64,000 bases of DNA from Ponticoccus litoralis (lineage in GTDB: Bacteria; Pseudomonadota; Alphaproteobacteria; Rhodobacterales; Rhodobacteraceae), in NCBI RefSeq assembly GCF_039769985.1, contig NZ_JBDNCH010000002.1:744001-808000 (forward strand), written 5' to 3'. The notes beneath the pieces are model-generated. The model ran no database searches, had not been told where the DNA came from, and saw only the letters and a list, made by a program, of their open reading frames with translations. Made by a program: the position numbers and the translations under genes. Shown here piece by piece: positions 17,187 through 26,699 of the stretch; position 1 is the first letter of the stretch, and every line of letters begins with the position of its first letter.

Positions 17187-18019
17187 TTGCGCCGCTCCCA
17201 CCGCAGCGCGCGGTCCAGCATGATGGCGACGACGACGATGATCAGCCCCGCCTCGAAGCCCAGCCCGGTGTCGACCCGGTTCAGCGCGCGCACCACCGGC
17301 ACGCCCAGCCCGTCGGCGCCGACCAGTGCCGCGATCACCACCATCGACAGCGACAGCATGATGGTCTGGTTCAGCCCCGCCATGATCTGCGGCAGCGCGC
17401 TTGGCAGCTCCACCTTCCACAGCTTCTGCCGGGGGGTGGCGCCGAAGGCGTCGGCGGCCTCGATCAGCGCCGTCGGTGTCGAGGAAATCCCCAGATGCGT
17501 CAGCCGGATCGGCGCGGGCACCACGAAGATCACCGTGGCGATCAGCCCCGGCACCATGCCGATGCCGAAGAAGACGATGGCCGGGATCAGGTAGACGAAG
17601 GTCGGCAGCGTCTGCATCAGGTCGAGCACCGGCCTGACCCAGGCGTAGAGCTTGGGCCGATGCGCCACGGCGATGCCGATGGGCACGCCCAGGCCCATGC
17701 AGACCACGCAGGCCGACAGCACCAGGGTCAGGCTTTCGGTGGTCTCTTCCCAGTAGCCCTGGTTGAGGATGAAGAGAAAGCCCAGCCCCACCATCAACGG
17801 CACCTGCCAGCTGCGGTGCAGCGCCGCCACGGCAGCGACGAAGACCGCCACCACCGCCAGTTCCGGCGGGGTCTGAAGCAGCCAGAGGATCGCGTCGATC
17901 AAGGCCTCCATGCCGTCGGACAGGATATCGAAGACTGCCCCGCCGTGTTTTTGCAGCCAGTCGAAACAGGCTTCCGCCACGTCGCCCACGGGGATCTTGT
18001 GCTCTGTCAGCCAGTCCAA
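17183..18019 (-). CDS. choW: Choline/glycine betaine ABC transporter, permease subunit
   Basis: 278-residue inner-membrane permease with about six to seven membrane segments, for example ELAVVAVFVAAVAALH and LIPAIVFFGIGMVPGLIATVIF. The family motif FGATPRQKLWKVELPSALPQIMAG is the loop that docks on the ATPase. I chose the TTG at 18019, because AAGGGAG lies eight bases upstream and the protein then starts MDWLTEHKIPVGD, as in homologues; the longer reading from 18103 has no good site. The stop overlaps the choV start. choX, the binding protein, lies upstream on the same strand after a 507-bp gap. Confidence 0.9.
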   Translation of the reverse strand: MDWLTEHKIPVGDVAEACFDWLQKHGGAVFDILSDGMEALIDAILWLLQTPPELAVVAVFVAAVAALHRSWQVPLMVGLGFLFILNQGYWEETTESLTLVLSACVVCMGLGVPIGIAVAHRPKLYAWVRPVLDLMQTLPTFVYLIPAIVFFGIGMVPGLIATVIFVVPAPIRLTHLGISSTPTALIEAADAFGATPRQKLWKVELPSALPQIMAGLNQTIMLSLSMVVIAALVGADGLGVPVVRALNRVDTGLGFEAGLIIVVVAIMLDRALRWERRK

Positions 18020-18526
18020 GGCGGTGGCTCCCTTCGGTTTTCGGTTGTGAGGCGACACAGATCGCGCCACGCCTACAATGGCAAGCGTGGCCGCCGAGGG
18101 CAATCAGGTCGCGATGCGGAACCACCCCGGGGAGGCCCGGGAGCTGTGCCGCATCGCGGCTGGCGCGGAACGCCCGGGCGCGGTCATCGCCAGCCGCGGC
18201 CCGGGGACAGCGCATGCTGGCACTGGTTCGCCGCCGGGCCATACCGCCTTTGACCTGCGACCTGTCACAGCGCCATCCACCGCGCCCGGCGCCTTGCGGA
18301 CAGGGCGGTTGCAGGATTTCGGCGGGGCGTCGCAGATCAGCCGCGCCGCCCGGGTGCGGCCTGCAGTAGACCCTCCGCTCAGGCAAGACGCCCGCCCCTC
18401 ATAGCCGGGCGGCGGCCATGACGGAGGATGCGGCCCGCCCGTGCCTGTCCGGGGCGGCAGGGCGTGCCGCCCGATCCCCGGGGCCGCCGCCGGGCATGCC
18501 GATGCGCCGCGGCGCCGGCAGGGCGC
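18020..18526. other. Gap between choX and choW
   Basis: 507 bases between two genes of the same transporter. No open frame in it has a credible start or family match. Very GC-rich; no clear terminator seen. Its length is unusual for a choXWV operon, and choW-choV may have a promoter of their own here. Confidence 0.5.
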
Positions 18527-19447
18527 TTACTCCAGCGCGCCCTTGACCGCCGCCAGAGCGTCGCCGCCGTCCTTGGTCGTCACGCCCTCGAGCCAGACGT
18601 CCAGCACGTCTGTGTTGGCCGAGAGCCACGCGGTCGCCGCCGCTTCGGGGTCTTCGCCCTCGTCGAGGATCGCCCCCATGATCTCGTTCTCCATCTGCAG
18701 AGAGAAGGCCAGGTTTTCCAGCAGCTTGCCGACATTCGGGCATTCCGCCACATAACCCGCGCGGGTGTTGGTATAGACCGTTGCGCCGCCCAGATCCGGG
18801 CCGAAGAAGTCGTCGCCCCCGGTCAGGTAAGTTAGGTCGTAATTGGCGTTCATCGGGTGCGGTTCCCGGGCCGGGAAGACCACCGGCTCCTCGCGACCGT
18901 CGGCGCGCCCGATCTGCGCCAGCATCCCCTGCTCCGAGCTTTCCTTGACCTCGAAGCCCTCCAGCCCGAAGGCATTGGCGTCGATCAAGTCGATGATCAG
19001 CCGGTTGCCGTCGTTGCCCGGCTCGATACCGTAGATGGTCTGGTCCAGCGCCTCGGCATGCTCGGCGATCCCGGAAAAATCGTCGATCCCCAGCGCGGCG
19101 CCGGCGGCATTGGTGGCCAGCGTGTACTTGGCGCCTTCGAGGTTGGCGCGCACGGTGTCGACGGTGCCCGCCTCGCGGTAGGGCGCGATATCGGCCTCCA
19201 TCGTGGGCATCCAGTTGCCAAGGAACACGTCGATGTCGCCCTCGGCCATCGAGGTATAGGTGACGGGCACCGACAGCACCTTGATGTCGGTCTCGTACCC
19301 CAGCGCCTCCAGCACCACGGTGGTCGCGGCGGTGGTGGCGGTGATGTCGGTCCAGCCCACGTCCGAGAAGGTGACGGCGTCGCAGTCGGCCAGCGCGCCC
19401 GAGGCGATCAGCCCGAGGGCGGTGGTCAGCGTCAAGGTGGTCTTCAT
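18527..19447 (-). CDS. choX: Choline ABC transporter substrate-binding protein
   Basis: 306-residue periplasmic binding protein with a signal peptide (MKTTLTLTTALGLIASGALA) and then CDAVTFSDVGWTDITATTA, the start of the ChoX/ProX group. Aromatic and acidic residues expected in the quaternary-amine cage are present (for example FLGNWMPTMEADIAPYREAG and NANYDLTYLTGGDDFFGPD). It captures choline, or possibly glycine betaine, and passes it to ChoW. Start follows GGAGACCGCC. It is divergent from the adenine deaminase gene; two large palindromes lie in the shared upstream region. Frame intact. Confidence 0.9.
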   Translation of the reverse strand: MKTTLTLTTALGLIASGALADCDAVTFSDVGWTDITATTAATTVVLEALGYETDIKVLSVPVTYTSMAEGDIDVFLGNWMPTMEADIAPYREAGTVDTVRANLEGAKYTLATNAAGAALGIDDFSGIAEHAEALDQTIYGIEPGNDGNRLIIDLIDANAFGLEGFEVKESSEQGMLAQIGRADGREEPVVFPAREPHPMNANYDLTYLTGGDDFFGPDLGGATVYTNTRAGYVAECPNVGKLLENLAFSLQMENEIMGAILDEGEDPEAAATAWLSANTDVLDVWLEGVTTKDGGDALAAVKGALE

Positions 19448-19529
19448 GGCGGTCTCCTTGTGGATCGGTCTCTGGCGCGCAGTGAACGCCCAAAGCCCGG
19501 GCATTGCAACCGGCGCATGGGCTGCGGGG

Positions 19530-19586
19530 CCGAAGTCTTCGACGAAGACTTCGGGCGCCGGCAAAGTCTTCGTCGAAGACTTTGCC
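19530..19586. repeat. Twin palindromes between choX and the adenine deaminase gene
   Basis: Two related perfect inverted repeats: CCGAAGTCTTCG-A-CGAAGACTTCGG (12-bp arms, 19530-19554), and one with 13-bp arms around GCAAAGTCTTCG with a T centre (19560-19586). Both share AGTCTTCG. They lie in a divergent promoter region, 83 bases from the choX start and 63 from the ade start, and could be operator sites or hairpins. Confidence 0.6.
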
Positions 19587-19648
19587 CCCCTCGCCCCTGC
19601 CCCGTGCCTGTGCGATGCTCTGCCGGAACACCGCAGGGAGAGCGCAGA

Positions 19649-21344
19649 ATGGCAGACCTCGAAACCCGCATCGCGCAGGGGCGCGGCGATCAGCCCGCCG
19701 ATCTCGTCCTGCGGGGCGAGCCGGATCTTCGACCTGATGACCGGCGATCTGCTGGAGGGGGACGTGGCGATCTGCGACGGCGTGGTGGTGGGCATCCTCG
19801 ACCGTTACGAGGGGCACAGGACCATCGACGTCTCTGGGCTGATCCTGGTGCCCGGCTTCATCGACACCCACCTGCACATCGAATCCTCGCTGGTGACGCC
19901 ATTCGAGTTCGACCGCTGCGTGGCGCCGCGCGGGGTCACCACCGCCATCTGCGACCCGCACGAGATCGCCAATGTGATCGGGGCGCCCGGCCTCCGCTAC
20001 TTCCAGGAGGCCAGCGCCCATACGCTGATCGACATCCGCGTGCAGCTGTCCTCCTGCGTGCCCTCGACCCACATGGAGACCGCCGGGGCCGAACTGGATG
20101 CCGCCGCGATTGCCGGTCTGATGGGCCATGCCTCGGGTCTGGGGCTGGCCGAGTTCATGAACTACCCCGGCGTCATTCACCGAGACCCGCAGGCGATGGA
20201 GAAGCTGCGGCTTTTCGAGGGCGGCCACGTGGACGGCCATTGCCCGCTGCTGTCGGGGCGGGATCTGAACGCCTATGTGGCGGCGGGCATCCGCACGGAA
20301 CACGAGGCGACCTCTGCCGAAGAGGCGCTTGAGAAGCTGCGCAAGGGCATGCGGGTGCTGATCCGCGAAGGCTCTGTCTCGAAGGACCTGCACGCGCTGC
20401 AACCGCTGCTGTCAGAGCGGACCGCCCCCTACATGTGCCTGTGCACCGACGACCGCAATCCGCTGGATATCGGCGAGCACGGCCATCTGGATTACATGAT
20501 CCGCGAGCTGATCCGGCTGGGCACCCCGCCGCTGGCCGCCTATCGCGCCGCCTCGCTCTCTGCCGCCGAGGCCTTTGGCCTCAAGGACCGGGGCCAGATC
20601 GCGCCGGGCAAGCGCGCCGACATCGTGGCGGTCCGGTCGCTGGAGGCCTGCGACGCGCAGCTGGTGCTGGCGGCGGGCGTTCCGGTCGACGAGGCGGCCT
20701 TTGCCCGGCGTGGCCATGTGGCGCCGGTCGGGCGGAACTCGGTGAAGGCGCCAAGGGTGTCCGCCCGCGACTTCCGCGTGACGGCCAATCGCAGCGAGAC
20801 CGATGTGATCGGCATTCGCGAGGGACAGATCCTGACCGACCACCTGCACGAGGACATCCCCATCGCCGATGGCGACAAGCACCCCGATCCCGCCCGCGAC
20901 CTTGTCCGGATCACGGTGATCGAGCGGCACGGCAGGAACGGCAATATCGCCAGCGGTTTCGTGCGGGGCTTCGGGTTGCAGGCCGGGGCCATCGCCTCGA
21001 CCGTCTGCCACGATCACCACAATATCGCCTGCGTCGGGATCGACTATGCGGACATGGCCGTGGCCGCCAACCGCCTGTCCGAGATCGAGGGCGGCTTTGT
21101 CGTGGTCCGCGACGGGGTGGTTCTGGCCGAGCTGGCGCTGCCGGTGGCCGGGCTGATGTCGCTGGAGCCCTTCGAGACCGTGCGCGCGGCGCTGGAGGAC
21201 CTTCGGGCCGCCGCGAAATCGCTTGGCGTCACGCTGGAAGAGCCCTTCCTGCAACTGGCCTTCCTTGCCCTGCCGGTGATCCCCGCGCTGAAGATCACCG
21301 ATCGCGGCATGGTCGACGTGATAAAATTCGAGATCATCGGCTGA
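19649..21344 (+). CDS. ade: Adenine deaminase (COG1001 type), with one frameshift
   Basis: Metal-dependent amidohydrolase of about 565 residues that turns adenine into hypoxanthine and ammonia. The amidohydrolase motif THLHIESS near residue 70, PHEIANVIG, the EGGHVDGHCP block, LCTDDRNPLD with the metal-binding aspartate, and HDHHNIACVG in the C-terminal part are all typical. The first 24 codons (MADLETRIAQGRGDQPADLV) are in one frame and the rest, from RIFDLMTGDLLEGDVAI, in another. The break is at about 19717-19722 in GGGGCGAGCCGG; adding CG to give GCGCGAGCC makes a single frame. Purine salvage role inferred from family. The gene is divergent from choX. Confidence 0.85.
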
Positions 21345-21573
21345 GCCGCCCGCCCCTTTCCCCGAGCCACCGCGCCCCCGCCGCGTTTTCGGAACCGGCA
21401 CGCCCCGGCGCAGGGCGCTTGCCGGACCGGGGGTTGAAGACCGGCCCGGGGCGCGCTGAGTGTCTGCGGCACCCTGTACCGGGCCGCAACAAGGCCCCCC
21501 TGGCGTCAGATTGTCAGGCGCCGGGCGGCATCCTGCCCGCGCGGGCGGACTGTCGGATGGTCCTTTTGGGGGC

Positions 21574-21972
21574 CTAGGGCGCCGGGCAGCGGATGTAGTG
21601 CAGGGCGTCCGGCGCGGCGCCCTCGCCCAGTTCCTGCCGCATCAGCCCCTCGCCGCCGTCCCGCAGGTCCAGAAGCAAGGCCCGCTGCCAGGTCTCTCCC
21701 TCGCCGCTGAAGACGAATACCCCCTCCAGCCGCGTTTCCGAGCGGTCGTCCACCCGGGCCAGCGTGGCGCGGCTTTCGTAGAAGGCCAGCGTGTCCGCCT
21801 GCACCACCATCAAGCCCTTGGCGTCGTCGCGCCGCGGGTCGCAATCGTCCGCCACAAGGCCCCAGCGCCCCTGAAGGGCCAGCGGCACGCTGCGCGGTAT
21901 ATCCAGCTCATCCGCCGGAAAGCAGGCAGAGAGAAGTGAGGCGAGAATGACGGCGAGGCAAGCGCGGATCAT
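21574..21972 (-). CDS. Hypothetical lipoprotein
   Basis: 132 residues with an N-terminal signal and lipobox (ILASLLSACFPADE, cysteine near residue 17). The mature part includes ALQGRWGLVADDCDPRR, a pattern seen in small Rhodobacteraceae lipoproteins whose function is unknown, and a second cysteine close to the C-terminus (YIRCPAP) that could pair with the one in DDCDP. The start is preceded by GAGG. It lies downstream of the MltB-type gene on the same strand with a 144-base gap, so cotranscription is possible but not shown. I recognise no domain. Confidence 0.7.
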   Translation of the reverse strand: MIRACLAVILASLLSACFPADELDIPRSVPLALQGRWGLVADDCDPRRDDAKGLMVVQADTLAFYESRATLARVDDRSETRLEGVFVFSGEGETWQRALLLDLRDGGEGLMRQELGEGAAPDALHYIRCPAP

Positions 21973-22116
21973 GCCTCATAAGGGCATGAAACCGCGTGCG
22001 TTTCCAGAGGTTTTTGACCCCGGCACCGGGTCCGCGCCGGGATCGGGGCCCCGGCCCGCTGCGGCGCCCCTCTACCAAGGGTAGAAAACCATACCAAAAT
22101 GCACGCGGCCTTTCGG

Positions 22117-23292
22117 TCACAGACGCTGCAGCAGCTCCGGCGTCGGCCATGCATCGGCGGGCAGGCCAAATTCGCGCTGGACATCGCGGACCGCTGCCCG
22201 GGTGCCGGCCCCGAGGATGCCGTCGACCTCGCCCACGTCGTAGCCCCGCTCGGTCAACTTTGCCTGCAGCCGCTTCATCTGGTCGCCCGACAGGCCCGGC
22301 GCCGGATTGCCCGCGTCATAGACCGGCGCGCCCTCCAGCCGGGTGCCGAAATAGGCGGCGGTCAGCACATAGGTAAAGCTTTGGTTCCACTCAAAATAAA
22401 CCCGGAAGTTCGGATAGGCGATGAAGGCGGGGCCGTCCTTGCCCTGCGGGATCACGATAGAGGCCTCGAGCCGCCCGTCGTCCAGCTGCCCGTTGCGCGC
22501 CCGCACGCCCAGCTGCTCCCACTCGGCCACCGTCTTGGTCGCATGCATCCCGGTGTCGTACCACTCCAGGTCGCCGGGCAGCACCACCTCCTGCAACCAC
22601 GGCTCATTCGGGCGCCAGCCGAGATGCGACAGCATCTTGGCACCGGACAGCAGTGCATCGGGCGCCGATGTCTTGAGCGTGACATGCCCGTCGCCGTCGC
22701 CGTCGACGCCGTTTTCAAGGATGTCCTTCGGCAGCATCTGCACCATGCCGATCTCGCCGGCCCATGCGCCGGTGGTGGTCGCCGGGTCGAAATCGCCGTT
22801 CTCGTACAGCGACAGCGCCGAGAAGATCTGCGGGCGGAAGATCTCGGGGCGGCGGCAGTCATGCGCCAGCGTCACCAGAGCGTTCAGCGTGTTGTAATCG
22901 CCCTGAAAGGCGCCGTAATCGGTCTCGAAAGCCCAGAAGGCCAGCAGCACCCCGCGCGACAGGCCATAGTCCTGCTCGATCCGGGCAAAGACGCTGTCGT
23001 GGCGTTCTGCCATCTGGCGGCCCTTGTCCAGCCGCGACTGCGAGATCAGCTTGCGCGAGAAGGTGATGAAGGGGTCCTGAAAGATGCCCTGCCGCCGGTC
23101 GGCCTTCAGCACCGCATCGCTTTGCGACACGCCCGAGAGGAAACGCTCTGCCGTCTCGGGGGCATGGCCCAGCGTCACGGCCTCGGCCTTCAGCCCCTCG
23201 ACAAAGGCGTCGAAACCGCCGCCGCAGGGGGTCTCTTGCGCGTGCAGGGCGCCGGCCGCAGCCATGGCCCCCATCAGGATCGCGATCCGCAT
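22117..23292 (-). CDS. MltB-type lytic murein transglycosylase with peptidoglycan-binding domain
   Basis: 391-residue exported enzyme that cleaves the MurNAc-GlcNAc bond to give anhydro-muropeptides. After a signal peptide (MRIAILMGAMAAAGALHA) comes the SLT_2 domain: FARIEQDYGLSRGVLLAFWAFETDYGAF with the catalytic glutamate, WAGEIGMVQMLPKDIL, and DGDGDGHVTLKTSAPDALLSGAK. The last 60 residues are a peptidoglycan-binding type 1 domain (RGYDVGEVDGILGAGTRAAV). The ATG at 23292 follows GAGGACACCAGA. Divergent from the receiver-like gene at 23485. A second gene of the same family is at 48457-49705. Frame intact. Confidence 0.9.
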   Translation of the reverse strand: MRIAILMGAMAAAGALHAQETPCGGGFDAFVEGLKAEAVTLGHAPETAERFLSGVSQSDAVLKADRRQGIFQDPFITFSRKLISQSRLDKGRQMAERHDSVFARIEQDYGLSRGVLLAFWAFETDYGAFQGDYNTLNALVTLAHDCRRPEIFRPQIFSALSLYENGDFDPATTTGAWAGEIGMVQMLPKDILENGVDGDGDGHVTLKTSAPDALLSGAKMLSHLGWRPNEPWLQEVVLPGDLEWYDTGMHATKTVAEWEQLGVRARNGQLDDGRLEASIVIPQGKDGPAFIAYPNFRVYFEWNQSFTYVLTAAYFGTRLEGAPVYDAGNPAPGLSGDQMKRLQAKLTERGYDVGEVDGILGAGTRAAVRDVQREFGLPADAWPTPELLQRL

Positions 23293-23484
23293 TCTGGTGT
23301 CCTCGTTCTCTGCTCTGGCCTGCAGGATAACGCAGGCCACTGCGGGGGCAAGCGCCGCGCATCGGCAAGAAGTGACCGACCGTTCAGGGTTTTGCGCGGC
23401 AGCCAGCGCTACCGTTAACCATTTATTCATCGACATGAACGCACCCTGATCATGGAAGAGGTGACGAGCCGAAGTCAGGAGACC

Positions 23485-23871
23485 ATGGTGAACGTGCTGA
23501 TCGTCGGGGACAACCGCCCTCTTGTGGGTCTCTGGGCCCGGTCGCTTCGGCGGGCCGGGGCACGGGTTGCGCTGGCCGACACCCCGGAGACGGCGGCGGA
23601 CCTTCTGGCCGACCGGCGCTTCGACATCCTGATCCTCGACATCGGGCCGGAACCGGGCTGCGCGCTCAGCGTCGCCGACATGGCCCAGTACCGCCAGCCC
23701 GAGGCGCGGATCATCTTCGTGACCTCGTCGAGCTTCTTCTCCGACGGCTCGATCTTCACGCTTTGCGCCAATGCCTGCGCCTGCGTGCCCTCCGGCACCG
23801 CGCCCGAAGACCTTGCGCATATGGCCGCGCATTACGCGCGCCCATCGCCGCCCGGGGCACGGACAGGCTGA
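23485..23871 (+). CDS. Atypical response-regulator receiver domain protein
   Basis: 128 residues with the fold pattern of a stand-alone receiver domain: VNVLIVGDNRPLVGLWARSL at the N-terminus, FDILILDIGPEPG with a candidate phospho-acceptor aspartate, and RIIFVTSSSFF with the conserved threonine. It departs from the family in two places: the acidic pair after the first strand is GDN, and the lysine after the fifth strand is not evident (CACVPSGTAP). It may therefore not be phosphorylated in the normal way. The ATG at 23485 follows AGGAG. No kinase is adjacent. It is divergent from the MltB-type gene. Confidence 0.65.
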   Translation: MVNVLIVGDNRPLVGLWARSLRRAGARVALADTPETAADLLADRRFDILILDIGPEPGCALSVADMAQYRQPEARIIFVTSSSFFSDGSIFTLCANACACVPSGTAPEDLAHMAAHYARPSPPGARTG

Positions 23872-23932
23872 CCCCCGGCCCTCTTCGCGCTGCCGCACCA
23901 CGACCCGCGCGACGGGCCCGGCGCCGGTCGGA

Positions 23933-24922
23933 TCAGGCCGCGGCCAGCCGCTCTCGCCCGTGCGGGGCGTCGAAATCGGGCTGCGGCCCGATGGGCACGA
24001 TCCGATAGGGATTCACGCTTTCGTGGCTGTAGTGGTAGTGCCGTTCGATATGGCCGAAATGCACGGTCCCGGCCACGCCCGGCCACTGGTACAGCTCGCG
24101 GGTATAGGCCCAGAGGTTCGGGTAATCGACGATCCGCCGCCGGTTGCACTTGAAGTGCCCGTGATAGACCTTGTCGAAGCGGACCAGCGTGGTGAAGAGC
24201 CGCCAGTCGGCCTCGGTGATGCGGTCGCCCATCAGGTAGCGGTTCCGGCCCAGCCGCTCTTCCAGCCAGTCGAGACTGTCGAACAACGGATGCACGGCCT
24301 TGTCGTAGGCCTCTTGCGTGGTGGCGAAACCGGCCTTGTAGACGCCGTTGTTGACGGTGTCGTAGATCCGCGCGTTCACTGGCTCGATGGCATCGCGCAG
24401 CGCCTCCGGCCAGTAGTCGTCGCGGTTGCCGGTCAGCCCGTCGAAGGCGGAATTGAACATGCGGATGATCTCGGCGCTTTCGTTCGACACGATGGTTTCG
24501 CCCTTGCGATCCCACAGCACCGGCACGGTGACATGGCCCGAGGCCACGGGGTCCGCCTTCAGGTAGACCTCGCGCAGGTAGTCCAGCCCGTAGAGGCGGT
24601 CGCCGGTGGCGTCGTCATAGGCGTCCGACAGGGTCCAGCCCTCCTCCAGCATGTCGGGATGCACGACAGAGACGCCGATCAGGTCGGTCAGCCCCTTCAG
24701 CGCGCGCAGGATCAGCGCGCGATGCGCCCATGGACAGGCATAGGAGACATAGAGGTGATAACGGTCCGCCTCGGCCTCGAACCCGCCCTCACCGCTTGGC
24801 CCGGCGCTGCCGTCGGCGGTGATCCAGTTGCGGTACTGGGTGCTCGACCGCTTGAAAGCACCGCCCTTGCTGCGCTCCGCGATCGACTGCTTCTTCCATT
24901 CACCCTTGTCGAGATGGCCCAT
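23933..24922 (-). CDS. Glutathionyl-hydroquinone reductase (YqjG/ECM4 family)
   Basis: 329-residue xi-class glutathione transferase that reduces glutathionyl-hydroquinones. The thioredoxin-like domain has YVSYACPWAHRALILRAL near residue 55, including the CPWAH active-site motif, and the family signatures VPVLWDRKGETIVSNESAEI and FNSAFDGLTGN follow. The C-terminal helical domain has RYLMGDRITEADWRLFTTLVRFD. Length and motifs match the group closely. The ATG at 24922 follows a perfect GGAGG site. Physiological substrates are unknown; a role in quinone or aromatic detoxification is inferred. Frame intact. Confidence 0.9.
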   Translation of the reverse strand: MGHLDKGEWKKQSIAERSKGGAFKRSSTQYRNWITADGSAGPSGEGGFEAEADRYHLYVSYACPWAHRALILRALKGLTDLIGVSVVHPDMLEEGWTLSDAYDDATGDRLYGLDYLREVYLKADPVASGHVTVPVLWDRKGETIVSNESAEIIRMFNSAFDGLTGNRDDYWPEALRDAIEPVNARIYDTVNNGVYKAGFATTQEAYDKAVHPLFDSLDWLEERLGRNRYLMGDRITEADWRLFTTLVRFDKVYHGHFKCNRRRIVDYPNLWAYTRELYQWPGVAGTVHFGHIERHYHYSHESVNPYRIVPIGPQPDFDAPHGRERLAAA

Positions 24923-25024
24923 GACGTCCTCCGTATCCGTTGGACCAGAGGTAGCGTCAGGCCGCTTCTGTGCAAACGGGCAAGCCCGCACGCCCGGTTG
25001 CGCATCCGCGCACGGAACCGGGCC

Positions 25025-25261
25025 TCAGCGCTGGCGGAAGGTCTGCCAGACCCAGATCAGCAGCAGCGCCCCCAGCACCGCGCCCACCAGCCCCGCCAGC
25101 GCGCCGGTGATCGCCACGAGGAAGCGGATCGCAAGGCCGCCGATCAGCGCCCCGCCGATCCCGATCAGCACGGTCTGCACGATCCCGGCCTCCATCCGCA
25201 TCAGCCGGGTGGCGATGAACCCGGCAGCGGCGCCGATGATGATCAGCAAAACGACAGGCAT
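25025..25261 (-). CDS. GlsB/YeaQ/YmgE family small membrane protein
   Basis: 78-residue, very hydrophobic protein with three membrane segments (VVLLIIIGAAAGFIATRLM, GIVQTVLIGIGGALIGGLAI and a C-terminal one ending LLIWVWQTFRQR). This is the transglycosylase-associated/GlsB family, linked to stress responses but without a known biochemical role. It starts two bases after the stop of the next membrane gene, so the pair is an operon. A long open frame reaches it from fmt, but only because fmt has lost its stop through a frameshift; a real fusion is unlikely. Confidence 0.8.
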   Translation of the reverse strand: MPVVLLIIIGAAAGFIATRLMRMEAGIVQTVLIGIGGALIGGLAIRFLVAITGALAGLVGAVLGALLLIWVWQTFRQR

Positions 25262-25263
25262 GG

Positions 25264-25503
25264 CTATTTCCTCCGCCAATGGGTGGGCACGATGATCAGC
25301 GCCCCGATCGAGGCGGCGATGGCGTTCAGCCCCGGAGAGCGGAAGCCCACGCCGAACATGATCTGCACGAAGTAGAACAGGAAGGCGCCGCCGACGCAGA
25401 TGATGATGCTGGGCAGCACCCCGTTGCGGGTGAAACCGCTGCGCTCCGAGGCGTAGCCGACGATGCCCGCGATGACGACGGTGCCGATGAGAACGGGAAA
25501 CAT
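25264..25503 (-). CDS. Small membrane protein, hypothetical
   Basis: 79 residues with two or three predicted membrane segments: FPVLIGTVVIAGIVGYA, GVLPSIIICVGGAFLFYFV and NAIAASIGALIIVPTHW. The architecture resembles the GlsB/YeaQ family protein encoded immediately downstream (2-base gap), and the two probably act or are made together. Start is the ATG at 25503. I do not recognise a specific family with certainty. It follows fmt on the same strand after about 100 bases. Confidence 0.65.
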   Translation of the reverse strand: MFPVLIGTVVIAGIVGYASERSGFTRNGVLPSIIICVGGAFLFYFVQIMFGVGFRSPGLNAIAASIGALIIVPTHWRRK

Positions 25504-25601
25504 GGGGCTCAGCCTTTCGGGATCGGGCGATGGCCGGACAGAAGCAGCCCGCGCAGGATACAGGGGGCCACCGCCGAAGGGCAAGACGCGGAGCCCATGG
25601 C

Positions 25602-26512
25602 TCAGCCCCCAGCCCGTCGCCCGGGGCCACCGGGTGTCCGCGCAGGAAGGTCTCTATGTCCTGCGCCGCCTTGCCCGCCCGCTGCGCGCGGGTGATGCGC
25701 ACCGCGCCCGCGCCGCAGGCCACGGCGAACTGCGCGTCCAGCGCCGTGCCGGGCGCGCCCGCACCCGCCACGACCTCGGCCCCCAGCAGCTTCAGCCGCT
25801 CGCCGTGATGCAGGGTCCAGGCCCCCGGAAAGGGCGCCAGCCCGCGGATATGGGCCGAGACCTCCTGCGCGGGCCGCGTCCAGTCCACCGCCGCCTCGGA
25901 TTTGTCGATCTTGGCGGCATAGGTCACGCCCTCCTCGGGCTGCGGCGCGGGCAGCAGGTCCGGCAGGCGGTCCAGCGCCTCGACGATCATCCGCGCGCCC
26001 ATGTCCGACAGCCGGTCATGCAGGCCCCCGGTGGTCTCGGTCGCGCCGATGGCGGTGGCCTCGCGCAACAGCACCGGGCCGGTGTCCAGCCCCGCCTCCA
26101 TCTGCATGATGCAGATGCCGGTCTCGGCATCGCCGGCCATGATCGCGCGGTGGATCGGCGCCGCCCCGCGCCAGCGCGGCAGCAGCGAGGCATGGATGTT
26201 CAGGCAGCCCTGCGCGGGCGCATCCAGCACCGCCTGCGGCAGGATCAGCCCATAGGCCACGACCACCGCCACATCGGCCCCCAGCGCGGTAAAGGCCTGC
26301 TGCTCCTCGGCAGCGCGCAGGCTCTCGGGATGGCGCACCGGCAGGCCCAGCGCCTCGGCCCGCGCCTGCACCGGCGTCGGGCGCGGCTTCTTGCCCCGCC
26401 CGGCGGGACGCGGCGGCTGGCAGTAGACGCAGGCCACCTCGTGCCCGGCGCCCACCAGCGCCTCCAGCACCGGCACCGAGAATTCCGGGGTTCCCATGAA
26501 GATCACACGCAT
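25602..26512 (-). CDS. fmt: Methionyl-tRNA formyltransferase, frameshift near the 3' end
   Basis: Transfers a formyl group from 10-formyl-THF to initiator Met-tRNA. The N-terminal catalytic domain is complete: MRVIFMGTPEFSVPVLEAL, VYCQPPRPAGRGKK, the NIHASLLPRWRGAAPIHRAI active-site segment and MEAGLDTGPVL. The C-terminal OB-like domain starts near ALDAQFAVACGAGAVRI. In the raw sequence the frame runs past the expected end into the downstream membrane genes; one extra G in the G run at about 25605-25610 gives GLGG and a stop at 25602, for a normal length of 303 residues. It follows the three deformylase-family genes, the usual arrangement. Confidence 0.9.
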
Positions 26513-26584
26513 CGCAGCCCTCCTGACAGGCCCCCTGCTTGCCCCGCGCCACCGGCAAGGGCAACCCCGCCGAACCGCGCCCGG

Positions 26585-26647
26585 CTTCTCTGGTCCGCAA
26601 AATACCTCGGGGGGCGAGCCTCGGCGAGCGGGGGCAGAGCCCCCTCC
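26585..26647 (+). repeat. Dispersed intergenic hairpin repeat, copy 5 (forward orientation)
   Basis: Contains CTTCTCTGGTCCGCAAAATA, CCTCGGGGGG, a GAGCCTCGGCGAGCG linker and the hairpin GGGGGC-AGA-GCCCCC. It lies between fmt and the deformylase-like gene, inside a run of same-strand genes, so it would sit within their transcript if they are cotranscribed. Confidence 0.7.
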
Positions 26648-26699
26648 CTGCGGTCCCGGGTCAGCCCCGGCGCAAGACAGGGCCCCGGCAAGGCCGCCG

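Noticed and set aside
25025..26512. A single 495-residue frame joining methionyl-tRNA formyltransferase to a GlsB-type membrane protein
   Set aside because: The middle part is meaningless and antagonistic to a good membrane gene in another frame; one extra G in the G run near 25607 gives fmt a normal stop.
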